Below, one piece after another: positions 34,298 through 43,133 of a stretch of DNA of 64,000 nucleotides; the first letter of the stretch is position 1; every line of letters starts with the position of its first letter. The notes under the pieces were generated by a model, which ran no database searches, was not told the origin of the DNA, and saw only the letters and a program-made list of their open reading frames with translations. The DNA is from an uncultured Tenacibaculum sp. Lineage in GTDB: Bacteria; Bacteroidota; Bacteroidia; Flavobacteriales; Flavobacteriaceae. Both the position numbers and the translations under genes were made by a program. Location: positions 37,271 through 101,270 of the forward strand of contig NZ_CANNBW010000020.1 of the NCBI RefSeq assembly GCF_947502995.1, read 5' to 3'.

Positions 34298-35767
34298 ATG
34301 ACTCTTAATAAAATCTATATTGAAAAAAAATTACTATCAGCCTTAATTCTGACTTTAGTTTTTAACCTCGCTCTATTTTCGCAAACACCTTGTTCTGGTG
34401 GTTTTGCTGGTTCATATCCTTGTAAAGATTACGATTTAATGTCCATTGTTTCTAAACAAACACTTTCTGGTTCTACAACAGCCGAAGGAAGTGATGTATG
34501 GGGCTGGACAGACCCTTCTAACGGAAAAGAATATGCTATTGCCGCAATGACAAATAGCACTGCTTTTGTTGATATATCAGATCCATTAAATCCAATATTT
34601 TTAGGTAGATTAAATACAAATGCAGGCACTAACTTCTGGAGAGATGTTAAAGTATACAACAACTATGCTTTTATTGTTGCGGATAATGTTGGTGCTCATG
34701 GCGTTCAAGTTTTTGATTTAACTAAATTAAGAAATGTAACTTCTCCTCCTGCTAATTTCTCAGCTGATACAGTATTTACAGGTGTAAGTAGCTGTCATAA
34801 TATTGTTATTAACGAAGATAAAGCTGTGGCTTATTTAGTAGGCTGTAAAGCCAATAATGGTGGCGGACCTATCTTTTTAGATATTTCAAATCCTTTAAAC
34901 CCAACTTCATTAGGTGATTTTAGAGGTGCAGGTTATTCTCATGATGCACAAGTTATAACTTACAATGGTCCTGATACAGAACATGCTGGTAAAGAAATTT
35001 ATATTGGTAGTAACGAAACGGAAATTGTAATTCTTGATGTTACCAACAAGACTGCTGTAGTAGAATTAGCTACAGTAGATTATCCCCAAATTGGATATAC
35101 GCACCAAGGATGGTTTACCGACGATCAAAGATATTTTATACTTGGAGATGAAACAGATGAAAGAGATTTGGGATTAAACACAAGAACTTTAGTTTTTGAT
35201 TTAACTGATTTAGACAATCCTAGACTTTCTTCAACTCATACTGGATTAACCAAAGCAATAGATCATAATGGATACGTAAAAGAAAACGAATATTTTATGG
35301 CAAATTATACTGCAGGTATGCGTGTTTTTGACATTTCTAATATTGCTGCTAGCACTAATTCAATGTCTGAAACTGCTTTCTTTGATACTTATCCTACTAA
35401 TGATGCTACTTCTTTTAATGGAGCTTGGAGTGTTTATCCGTATTTCCCAAGTGGAAATATAATAATCAATGATATTGATAACGGGTTATTTATAGTAAGA
35501 AAAAGCGGAACACTATCTACAAATCCAATTACAAAAGCTAAAAACAGTTTTACTATAACTCCTAATCCTACACGTCAAGACCCTAGAATTATTTCCAGTG
35601 ATCAACCTATACAGTCTGTAGAAGTATTTAATATCTTAGGAAAAAGAGTATTTCAAAAGAACAACATTAATCAGAAAAACTTCACTATTCCATTATCAAG
35701 CCAATCAAGTGGTATTTATATTGTAAAAATCAATAATATTATTGGTAAAAAATTAATTTTAAAATAG
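34298..35767 (+). CDS. Choice-of-anchor B family protein, T9SS-secreted
   Basis: The 489-aa exported protein has a signal peptide (to LFSQ, about residue 30) and LVIVD-like propeller repeats (FVDISDPLNPIFLGRL, FLDISNPLNPTSLGDF, VFDISNIAA). These are typical of choice-of-anchor B proteins. A C-terminal T9SS sorting domain (about residues 415-489, PNPTRQD to GIYIVKI..I.GKKLILK) marks it for surface display or release. The start is the ATG at 34298, six bases inside a TTG alternative. It is the first gene of a four-gene operon with the next gene three bases on; the family often accompanies MbnP and dihaem peroxidases. Confidence 0.88.
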   Translation: MTLNKIYIEKKLLSALILTLVFNLALFSQTPCSGGFAGSYPCKDYDLMSIVSKQTLSGSTTAEGSDVWGWTDPSNGKEYAIAAMTNSTAFVDISDPLNPIFLGRLNTNAGTNFWRDVKVYNNYAFIVADNVGAHGVQVFDLTKLRNVTSPPANFSADTVFTGVSSCHNIVINEDKAVAYLVGCKANNGGGPIFLDISNPLNPTSLGDFRGAGYSHDAQVITYNGPDTEHAGKEIYIGSNETEIVILDVTNKTAVVELATVDYPQIGYTHQGWFTDDQRYFILGDETDERDLGLNTRTLVFDLTDLDNPRLSSTHTGLTKAIDHNGYVKENEYFMANYTAGMRVFDISNIAASTNSMSETAFFDTYPTNDATSFNGAWSVYPYFPSGNIIINDIDNGLFIVRKSGTLSTNPITKAKNSFTITPNPTRQDPRIISSDQPIQSVEVFNILGKRVFQKNNINQKNFTIPLSSQSSGIYIVKINNIIGKKLILK

Positions 35768-35770
35768 CGA

Positions 35771-37111
35771 GTGATTGATCTCAAAAACATATTATTTCTA
35801 ACACTATCATTAGTTTTTTTTTCTTGTAGTAGTGATCCTGATACAGATGAAATTAAAGATCCTGAACCTACTTTTTTAGGAGAACTAGATTTCACTAAAA
35901 CCTTTGGAGGAACTAGAAATGAAATAGGAAATTCGATTATAGCCACAAATGATTCTGGTTATGCAATTTTAGGTTATGTAGATAGTACTGATGGTGACGT
36001 AACAAACAGAACAACAAATGATTCAGATTTCTTAGTTCTTAAATATGATGCTAATGATAATTTACAATGGCAAAAATCATATGGAGGAACTAAAGATGAT
36101 AGAGGAAATTCAATTATACAAACTAACGACAATGGGTATGCGTTAATTGGTTTCAGTAAAAGCAACGATGGTGACGTTGGTCAAAATGAAGGTAATTCTG
36201 ACTTTTGGTTTATTAAACTCTCTCCTTCAGGAGATATTAACTGGAAAAGAACTTTTGGTTTTTCTGGTAATGACTTTGGAACATCTGTTATTCAAACTTC
36301 TGATAATGGTTTTTTAATTGTTGGAGAACTAGATGTAACTTCATCTGGAGGACAAGGTAATTCAAGACTTATAAATAGACATGCTGGTGGAGATTTTTGG
36401 GCTATTAAACTAAATGCTTCTGGTGATACAGAATGGACAAAATTCTTTGGTGGCACTTTTACAGACACAGCTTTAGATGTTGTTCAAACAGATGATAATA
36501 GTTTTATTATTCTAGGAACTTCAGACAGTACAGATACAGATATTACAGACCCAAAAGGCGATTATGATTTCTGGATTATCAAAATTAGCAACACTGGAAA
36601 TTTAATCTGGGAAAAGAATTTTGGAGGCTCACAAATAGATAAAGCTGCTAAACTCGTTAAAACTACCGATGGTCACTTTTTATGTGTTGGAAACACCAGA
36701 AGTTCTGATAAAAATATCACAGCCAATAACGGCGGTGGTGATCTTTGGATTATTAAAATTTCTACAGATGGAAATATGATCTGGGAAAAAACTTATGGTG
36801 GTACAAATTTCGATGACGGTACTTCAATTTCATCAAGTAAAAACGGCAACTTCATTTTGGTTGGAAACTCTAGAAGCACAGATAATCAATTCACAAATAA
36901 TGGCCAAAATGATGCTTGGATCTTAAAAATATCTTCTAACGGAAACACTATTTGGCAAAAATTTATTGGAGGAAGCAATATAGATCTACTTCACGATGTT
37001 ATTGAATTAGATAATGAAAATATTGTCGCTGTTGGAGAAAGCAATAGTAGCGACAAAGATATTTCAGAAAACAAAGGTTTTTCTGATTTATTAATAGTAA
37101 AAATCAAATAA
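35771..37111 (+). CDS. Repeat lipoprotein with beta-propeller-like blades
   Basis: The 446-aa protein has a GTG start, a lipoprotein signal (lipobox FFSC, Cys19) and about seven repeats of some 52-60 residues. Each repeat reads FGG...D.G.SI..T.D.G....G.S.S.D.D......DFW..KI...GN..W.K, which should form a beta propeller on the cell surface. There is no T9SS tail and no catalytic site. It is tightly packed in the operon (three bases after the choice-of-anchor B gene, four before the MbnP gene), so a shared function is likely. Confidence 0.8.
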   Translation: MIDLKNILFLTLSLVFFSCSSDPDTDEIKDPEPTFLGELDFTKTFGGTRNEIGNSIIATNDSGYAILGYVDSTDGDVTNRTTNDSDFLVLKYDANDNLQWQKSYGGTKDDRGNSIIQTNDNGYALIGFSKSNDGDVGQNEGNSDFWFIKLSPSGDINWKRTFGFSGNDFGTSVIQTSDNGFLIVGELDVTSSGGQGNSRLINRHAGGDFWAIKLNASGDTEWTKFFGGTFTDTALDVVQTDDNSFIILGTSDSTDTDITDPKGDYDFWIIKISNTGNLIWEKNFGGSQIDKAAKLVKTTDGHFLCVGNTRSSDKNITANNGGGDLWIIKISTDGNMIWEKTYGGTNFDDGTSISSSKNGNFILVGNSRSTDNQFTNNGQNDAWILKISSNGNTIWQKFIGGSNIDLLHDVIELDNENIVAVGESNSSDKDISENKGFSDLLIVKIK

Positions 37112-37115
37112 ATCA

Positions 37116-37892
37116 ATGAATAAAATAATCACCTCTTTAATTACATTATTATTAATCGTTTCTTGTTCAAGTAATGAAGATGACACTTTACAAAGCAAAA
37201 AAATCACAATTAATTTTATCCATAAATGGGATGATGTAGTAGTTACAAAAGCTGATTTTAATACTGTAAAATTTGAAACCAGGAATGAAGATAAAGTAAG
37301 TATTGAACGATACAGATATGTTTTATCTAACATTAAGTTAGTAGATGCAAATAATAATGAAACTCCTCTATCTGATTATTTACTTGTTGATCTTGGCGAA
37401 GAACAAAACTTAATTTTCGAGACTGATAAAATTGTACTTAATGGAACATATAGTTTAGATTTTACGTTTGGTTTTACTGATGAAGATAACAAAGACGGTG
37501 AATATGCAGATTTAAACTCTGCTAACTTTAATGTACCTGCAATGTTAGGTGGCGGATATCATTACATGCAGTTTGATGGTAAATTCACCAGCTCAACCAC
37601 TACAGCTGCTACAGGTTTTAATTACCACGCAATTAGAGCCGCAAATATTACAGATCCTGCAAACCCTACATATCAGGACACTTCTATTGCTGTTAAATTA
37701 ACAGATATTGAAGTTACAAATAATGATATAATAATTGATGTAAATATAGACATCAACCAATGGTTTGAAGATCCTAACACCTGGGATTTAAATACATTAA
37801 ACCAGATGTTAATGCCCAATTTCGATGCACAAATTCTAATGAATGCTAATGGCTCTACAGTTTTTAGTTTAAGCAGTGACAGTGATTCGTAA
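37116..37892 (+). CDS. MbnP-like lipoprotein
   Basis: This 258-aa lipoprotein (lipobox VSC, Cys17) has the MbnP-family fold signature: ITINFIHKW near residues 30-38, YRYVLSNIKLVDANNNE, DLGEEQNL and YSLDFTFGF, then HYMQFDGKF. In methanotrophs, MbnP binds copper through a kynurenine made from a Trp by its dihaem partner MbnH. Trp38 and Trp residues in a C-terminal INQWFEDPNTW stretch are candidates here. An MbnH/MauG-like gene overlaps its end by 17 bases. No methanobactin precursor is near, so a wider metal-handling role is likely. Confidence 0.85.
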   Translation: MNKIITSLITLLLIVSCSSNEDDTLQSKKITINFIHKWDDVVVTKADFNTVKFETRNEDKVSIERYRYVLSNIKLVDANNNETPLSDYLLVDLGEEQNLIFETDKIVLNGTYSLDFTFGFTDEDNKDGEYADLNSANFNVPAMLGGGYHYMQFDGKFTSSTTTAATGFNYHAIRAANITDPANPTYQDTSIAVKLTDIEVTNNDIIIDVNIDINQWFEDPNTWDLNTLNQMLMPNFDAQILMNANGSTVFSLSSDSDS

Positions 37893-38949
37893 TTACATAC
37901 TTGTTTTTATAATATCCTTTTTTATTTCTTGTTCTTCAGACGCTAATGAAGAGCAAGAAACATATACACCCGTTCCAATTTCACTGAACACTCCAAAATT
38001 ATTTAGTGATAAACTTATTGTTCCTGTAATTCCAAGTACAAATCCAACAACTAAAGAAGGAGTTCGACTAGGTAAAAAATTATTTTTTGATCCTATTTTA
38101 TCTTTAGACAACTCTACATCTTGTGCTTCTTGTCATGATCCAAAAAAATCATTTACAGACAATTTACAGTTTAGTGGAGGAGTAAATAATAAAATTGGAA
38201 CTCGTAATTCTATGCCATTATTTAATTTAGCTTGGAATTTTGATGAACGTTTTGCGTGGGATGGTAAAGAATTTGGTTTAGAAGCGCAAGCGTTCGAACC
38301 TGTTACTAATCCTTTAGAAATGAATAGTGACTGGAAAGTTGTAGCTACAAAACTTAAAAACCACAATGAATATCCGCTATTATTTAAAGAAGCATTCGGT
38401 GATATTGAAATAGATTCAAACTTAGTTGTTAAAGCTATTGCTCAATTTGAAAGAACTTTAATTTCTGGAAATTCTAAGTTTGATAAGTTTCTAAACAATG
38501 AAGTTGAACTTACTCCAGAAGAACAAAATGGTTTTAATGTATTTATGGAAGAAAGCAGAGGGGACTGTTTCCATTGTCACGGTAGCGAAAATAATCCACT
38601 ATGGACTAACAATAAATTCCACAATAACGGATTAGATGAAAACTTCACAGATTTAGGTTTAGGTGCAATTACTGGTGACTCTAATGATAACGGAAAATTT
38701 AGAACTCCATCACTACGAAACTTAGCATTTACCGCTCCATACATGCACGATGGACGTTTTACCACACTAGAAGAAGTAATTAATCATTATTCAGAAGGCT
38801 TAAAAAACTCTCCTACTGTAGATCCACTAATGAAAAAAGTTACTCAAGGTGGAGTACGCTTAACCGATAAAGACAAAGCTGATTTAAAAGCATTTCTTCT
38901 AACACTTTCGGATACTGAATTCATAAATAATCCTGATTTTCAGAAATAA
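37876..38949 (+). CDS. MbnH/MauG-like dihaem cytochrome-c peroxidase lipoprotein
   Basis: The 357-aa protein has a lipoprotein signal (lipobox FISC, Cys19) and two CxxCH haem sites, CASCH at residues 83-87 and CFHCH at 231-235. The usual peroxidase segments LGKKLFFDP, FRTPSLRNLAFTAPYMHDGRFTTLEEVINHY are present. It starts with GTG at 37876 (a second GTG at 37882 is possible) inside the MbnP gene, implying translational coupling. In characterised pairs such an enzyme oxidises a Trp of MbnP. This is the last gene of the operon. Confidence 0.88.
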   Translation: MTVIRNYILVFIISFFISCSSDANEEQETYTPVPISLNTPKLFSDKLIVPVIPSTNPTTKEGVRLGKKLFFDPILSLDNSTSCASCHDPKKSFTDNLQFSGGVNNKIGTRNSMPLFNLAWNFDERFAWDGKEFGLEAQAFEPVTNPLEMNSDWKVVATKLKNHNEYPLLFKEAFGDIEIDSNLVVKAIAQFERTLISGNSKFDKFLNNEVELTPEEQNGFNVFMEESRGDCFHCHGSENNPLWTNNKFHNNGLDENFTDLGLGAITGDSNDNGKFRTPSLRNLAFTAPYMHDGRFTTLEEVINHYSEGLKNSPTVDPLMKKVTQGGVRLTDKDKADLKAFLLTLSDTEFINNPDFQK

Positions 38950-39038
38950 TTATTAAACTTTTACGACAAAATAGTTAAACATTATAGTTGCATAGATCAT
39001 ATTCATTCTAAAAATAGGATAATATGACATTTTGTATT

Positions 39039-39046
39039 TATCTTTG
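39039..39046 (+). promoter_or_regulatory. -7 box of the suf operon
   Basis: TATCTTTG (TAnnTTTG) lies 31 bases before the HesB ATG. No -33 box at the right distance is clear. Confidence 0.5.
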
Positions 39047-39076
39047 CACTCAATTTAGACTTAATCAATTTAAAGT

Positions 39077-39406
39077 ATGATAAAAGTTTCAGACACAGCT
39101 AAAAAGAAAGTTGTTCAATTAATGACCGAAGATGGTTTTGATGCTACAAACGACTTTGTACGTGTTGGTGTTAAAAGCGGTGGTTGTTCAGGACTTTCTT
39201 ACGATTTAAAATTTGATAATTCACAAGAAGAAAATGATAAACTTTTTGAAGACAATGGTGTAAAAATCATCGTTGACAAAAAGAGTTTCTTGTACTTAGT
39301 AGGGACTACCCTAGAATATTCTGGTGGTTTAAACGGTAAAGGATTTGTATTTAATAATCCGAATGCCAACAGAACTTGTGGTTGTGGAGAAAGCTTCTCT
39401 CTATAA
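39077..39406 (+). CDS. HesB/IscA/SufA-type iron-sulfur assembly protein
   Basis: The 109-aa A-type carrier has the three ligand Cys in [10 protein letters not shown] and the C-terminal CGCGESF, and it delivers Fe-S clusters to apo-proteins. It lies 29 bases before sufB and so is the first gene of the suf operon. It resembles SufA and IscA equally, so I leave the symbol open. Confidence 0.92.
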   Translation: MIKVSDTAKKKVVQLMTEDGFDATNDFVRVGVKSGGCSGLSYDLKFDNSQEENDKLFEDNGVKIIVDKKSFLYLVGTTLEYSGGLNGKGFVFNNPNANRTCGCGESFSL

Positions 39407-39435
39407 CATTCATTCCAACAACTGAAAACTTGACG

Positions 39436-40884
39436 ATGAGTAAATATACAGAAGACGATTTAAGAGAAGAGTTAAAAACCAAAGAATATGAATATGGTTT
39501 TTATACTGATATAGAAAGTGAAACATTTCCTAAAGGATTAAATGAAGATATAGTTCGTGCTATTTCTAAAAAGAAAAACGAACCTGAATGGATGACTGAA
39601 TGGAGATTAGAAGCTTTTAGAATTTGGCAAGAAATGGAAGAGCCAGAATGGGCTAATGTTAATTATGAGAAGCCTAAATTCCAAGATATCTCATATTATT
39701 CTGCACCTAAGCAAAAACCAAAATTAAATAGTTTAGATGAAGTAGATCCAGAAATGCTAGCTACTTTCGAAAAACTAGGTATTTCTTTAGAAGAACAAAA
39801 ACGTTTAGCTAATGTTGCAGTTGATATCGTTATGGATTCTGTATCTGTAGCTACTACTTTTAAAGAAACTTTGGCTGAAAAAGGAATTATATTTATGCCT
39901 ATTTCAGAAGCCATTCAAGAACATCCAGAATTAGTAAAGAAATATATTGGTTCTGTAGTTCCACCAACAGATAACTTTTATGCTGCATTAAATTCGGCGG
40001 TTTTCTCTGATGGATCTTTCTGTTATATTCCTAAAGGAGTTCGTTGTCCTATGGAATTATCTACGTACTTCAGAATTAATGAAGGCGGAACAGGACAGTT
40101 TGAAAGAACTTTAGTAGTTGCTGATGAAAGTAGTTATGTATCTTACTTAGAAGGATGTACTGCACCTCAACGTGATGAAAATCAATTACACGCAGCTGTA
40201 GTTGAATTAATTGCAATGGATGATGCAGAAATTAAATACTCTACAGTTCAAAACTGGTTCCCTGGTGATGCTGAAGGAAAAGGTGGAGTTTTCAACTTTG
40301 TAACAAAAAGAGGTTTATGCGAAACAAACGCTAAGATTTCTTGGACTCAAGTTGAAACTGGATCAGCTGTTACATGGAAATACCCTAGTTGTGTATTAAA
40401 AGGAAATAACTCTGTTGGAGAATTTTATTCAATTGCAGTAACTAACAATTACCAACAAGCAGATACAGGAACAAAAATGATTCACTTAGGTAAGAATACG
40501 AAGTCAACTATCATTTCTAAAGGTATTTCTGCTGGTAAATCACAAAATAGTTATCGTGGTCTAGTTCAAATAGGTTCTAGAGCAGAAAATGCAAGAAACT
40601 TCTCTCAATGTGATTCTTTATTAATGGGTAACGAATGTGGAGCACATACATTCCCTTACATTGAAGCTAAAAATAAAACGGCTCAAATAGAGCACGAAGC
40701 AACTACAAGTAAAATTGGTGAAGACCAATTATTCTACTGTAATCAACGTGGTATCGATACTGAAAAAGCCATTGCACTTATTGTAAATGGATTCAGTAAA
40801 GAAGTATTAAACAAATTACCGATGGAATTTGCTGTAGAAGCACAAAAATTATTAGAGATTTCTTTAGAAGGAAGTGTCGGATAA
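39436..40884 (+). CDS. sufB: Fe-S cluster assembly protein SufB
   Basis: The 482-aa scaffold subunit of the SufBCD complex has typical segments [41 protein letters not shown] and [20 protein letters not shown]. It also has the C-terminal [23 protein letters not shown]. The start is the ATG at 39436 (MSKYTEDDL); the upstream frame overlaps the HesB gene. Cys, His and Glu residues of the SufB-SufD interface are present. Confidence 0.97.
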   Translation: MSKYTEDDLREELKTKEYEYGFYTDIESETFPKGLNEDIVRAISKKKNEPEWMTEWRLEAFRIWQEMEEPEWANVNYEKPKFQDISYYSAPKQKPKLNSLDEVDPEMLATFEKLGISLEEQKRLANVAVDIVMDSVSVATTFKETLAEKGIIFMPISEAIQEHPELVKKYIGSVVPPTDNFYAALNSAVFSDGSFCYIPKGVRCPMELSTYFRINEGGTGQFERTLVVADESSYVSYLEGCTAPQRDENQLHAAVVELIAMDDAEIKYSTVQNWFPGDAEGKGGVFNFVTKRGLCETNAKISWTQVETGSAVTWKYPSCVLKGNNSVGEFYSIAVTNNYQQADTGTKMIHLGKNTKSTIISKGISAGKSQNSYRGLVQIGSRAENARNFSQCDSLLMGNECGAHTFPYIEAKNKTAQIEHEATTSKIGEDQLFYCNQRGIDTEKAIALIVNGFSKEVLNKLPMEFAVEAQKLLEISLEGSVG

Positions 40885-40943
40885 TTCAACAAATAATTAA
40901 AACAAAATTAGAAATCAAGCTTTAAGCTAATAGCATAAATAAG

Positions 40944-41696
40944 ATGTTAAAAATTCAAAACTTACACGCAGAAGTAGAAGAAAAGTCAATCTTAAAAGGA
41001 TTGAATTTAGAAGTAAAGGCAGGAGAAGTACACGCAATTATGGGACCTAACGGAGCTGGAAAAAGTACAATGGCTTCTGTTATTGCAGGTAAAGAAGAGT
41101 ATGAAGTAACTTCTGGAACTATTGAATTAGAAGGTGAAGATATTAGTGAATTAGCACCTGAGGAAAGAGCACACGCTGGAGTATTTTTATCATTCCAATA
41201 TCCTGTAGAAATTCCTGGGGTAACTGTAACAAATTTCGTTAAAACATCTATCAACGAATCAAGAAAGGCACAAGGTTTAGAAGAAATGCCTGCTAAAGAA
41301 ATGTTACAAAAGATTCGTGAGAAATCTGAATTATTAGAAATTGATCGTAAATTCTTATCACGTTCTTTAAACGAAGGATTTTCTGGAGGTGAAAAGAAAC
41401 GTAATGAGATTTTTCAAATGGCAATGTTAGAACCTAAATTAGCAATCTTAGATGAAACAGATTCTGGTTTAGATATCGATGCATTACGTATTGTTGCTAA
41501 TGGTGTAAACAAATTAAAATCTAAAGACAACGCTGTTATTGTTATTACGCACTACCAACGTTTATTAGATTATATCGTGCCAGATTATGTACACGTTTTA
41601 CACGATGGAAAAATCGTTAAGACTGGAGATGCTTCTTTAGCCTTAGAATTAGAAGCTAAAGGATACGATTGGATTAAGGAAGAAGTGAACTCGTAA
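40944..41696 (+). CDS. sufC: Fe-S cluster assembly ATPase SufC
   Basis: The 250-aa ABC-type ATPase of the SufBCD complex has Walker A GPNGAGKST, the SufC-type signature FSGGEKKRNEI, Walker B LAILDETDSGLDIDAL and HYQRLL. It follows sufB by 59 bases and precedes sufD by 25. Its activity drives the conformational change for cluster assembly. Confidence 0.97.
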   Translation: MLKIQNLHAEVEEKSILKGLNLEVKAGEVHAIMGPNGAGKSTMASVIAGKEEYEVTSGTIELEGEDISELAPEERAHAGVFLSFQYPVEIPGVTVTNFVKTSINESRKAQGLEEMPAKEMLQKIREKSELLEIDRKFLSRSLNEGFSGGEKKRNEIFQMAMLEPKLAILDETDSGLDIDALRIVANGVNKLKSKDNAVIVITHYQRLLDYIVPDYVHVLHDGKIVKTGDASLALELEAKGYDWIKEEVNS

Positions 41697-41721
41697 TTCA
41701 TTTCAAAAACAACACTAGAGA

Positions 41722-43035
41722 ATGGAATTAAAAGATAAATTAATATCATCATACGTTGCTTTTGAAAATGGATTGAATGTAAATTCTGACGTTCATGATA
41801 TTAGATCAAAAGCGCTTCAAAATTTTGAAAAGTTAGGCTTTCCTACGAAAAAATTAGAAGCATGGAAATACACTTCTTTAAATTCAGTTTTAAAAGAAGA
41901 TTATAGTTTATTTCCTAAAGCTGAAAAAGCTGTTGAATTAGCAGATGTAAAGAAATATTTCATACATGATATTGATACGTATAAAATCATATTTATCGAT
42001 GGAAAATATAGTTCTTTTTTATCTGAAACTACTCACGATAATATCGATGTTTGCTTACTATCATCGGCTTTAGATAAGGCAAAATACAAACCAGTAATAG
42101 AAAACTATTTCAATAAAATAGCAAAAGAAGACAATTTAACATCGTTAAATACTGCATTTGCTAACGAAGGAGCTTACATTCATATTCCTAGAAACGTTGA
42201 AGTAGAAAAACCTATACAAATTATCAACTTTACTACTGGGGCAGAAAACGCGACTATGTTACAACCTCGTAACTTAATTGTTGCTGATAGAAATGCTCAT
42301 GTACAAATTATTGAGCGTCACCAAAGTTTAACTGACCATCCAGTATTAACGAATTCTGTAACTGAAATTTTTGTTGATACTCATGCAAATGTAGATTATT
42401 ACAAAATTCAGAATGATAACATTAATGCTTCTTTAGTTGATAACACTTATATAGAACAACAAAAAGAGAGTGTTTGTTCTGTACATACTTTCTCTTTCGG
42501 AGGAAATATTACTAGAAATAACTTAAACTTTTACCAAAAAGGAGAACATATCAATTCTATTCAAAAAGGAATTACTATTCTTGAAGGTAAACAACATGTT
42601 GATCATCATACATTAGTTCATCATATTGAGCCAAACTGTGAAAGTCATCAAGATTATAAAGGGATTTACGGAGATCGTTCCACAGGAGTTTTTAATGGTA
42701 AAGTAGTTGTTGAGAAAGAAGCTCAAAAAACAAATGCTTATCAACAAAACAACAATGTTTTAATTAGTGATAAAGCAACTATAAACGCAAAGCCTCAATT
42801 AGAGATTTTCGCTGATGATGTAAAGTGTTCTCATGGTTGTACGATTGGTCAATTAGATGATCAAGCATTATTTTACATGCAACAAAGAGGAATTCCTAAG
42901 AAAGAAGCTAAAGCTCTTTTAATGTATGCTTTTGCTAATACTGTTTTAGAAAGTGTTAGAATTCCAGAAGTAAAACAAAGAATTAATAAATTAATCGCTA
43001 ACAAACTAGGAGTTAACATCGGTTTTGACCTATAG
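41722..43035 (+). CDS. sufD: Fe-S cluster assembly protein SufD
   Basis: The 437-aa SufB paralogue in the SufBCD complex has the beta-helix core (IHIPRNVEVEKPIQIINFTTG) and HTLVHHIEPNCESHQDYKGIYGDRSTGVFNGKVVV, and ends with CSHGCTIGQLDDQALFYMQQRGIPKKEAKALLMYAFA. A strong terminator directly follows, so sufS and sufE are not in this operon. Confidence 0.96.
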   Translation: MELKDKLISSYVAFENGLNVNSDVHDIRSKALQNFEKLGFPTKKLEAWKYTSLNSVLKEDYSLFPKAEKAVELADVKKYFIHDIDTYKIIFIDGKYSSFLSETTHDNIDVCLLSSALDKAKYKPVIENYFNKIAKEDNLTSLNTAFANEGAYIHIPRNVEVEKPIQIINFTTGAENATMLQPRNLIVADRNAHVQIIERHQSLTDHPVLTNSVTEIFVDTHANVDYYKIQNDNINASLVDNTYIEQQKESVCSVHTFSFGGNITRNNLNFYQKGEHINSIQKGITILEGKQHVDHHTLVHHIEPNCESHQDYKGIYGDRSTGVFNGKVVVEKEAQKTNAYQQNNNVLISDKATINAKPQLEIFADDVKCSHGCTIGQLDDQALFYMQQRGIPKKEAKALLMYAFANTVLESVRIPEVKQRINKLIANKLGVNIGFDL

Positions 43036-43067
43036 ATTTTTTAGTATTTAATTTTAAGAATAAAATA

Positions 43068-43100
43068 AAAACCCTCTTGATTTTCAAGAGGGTTTTCTAG
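43068..43100 (+). terminator. Terminator of the suf operon
   Basis: A 13-bp stem, AAAACCCTCTTGA with TCAAGAGGGTTTT, has a TTT loop. It lies 32 bases past sufD. Confidence 0.92.
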
Positions 43101-43133
43101 TCAATTCAATTAATAATTATACTACTCTATTTA

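Noticed and set aside
34298..38949. A methanobactin precursor near the MbnP/MbnH genes
   Set aside because: No short Cys-containing precursor frame is visible in or around the operon; the gaps are only a few bases.
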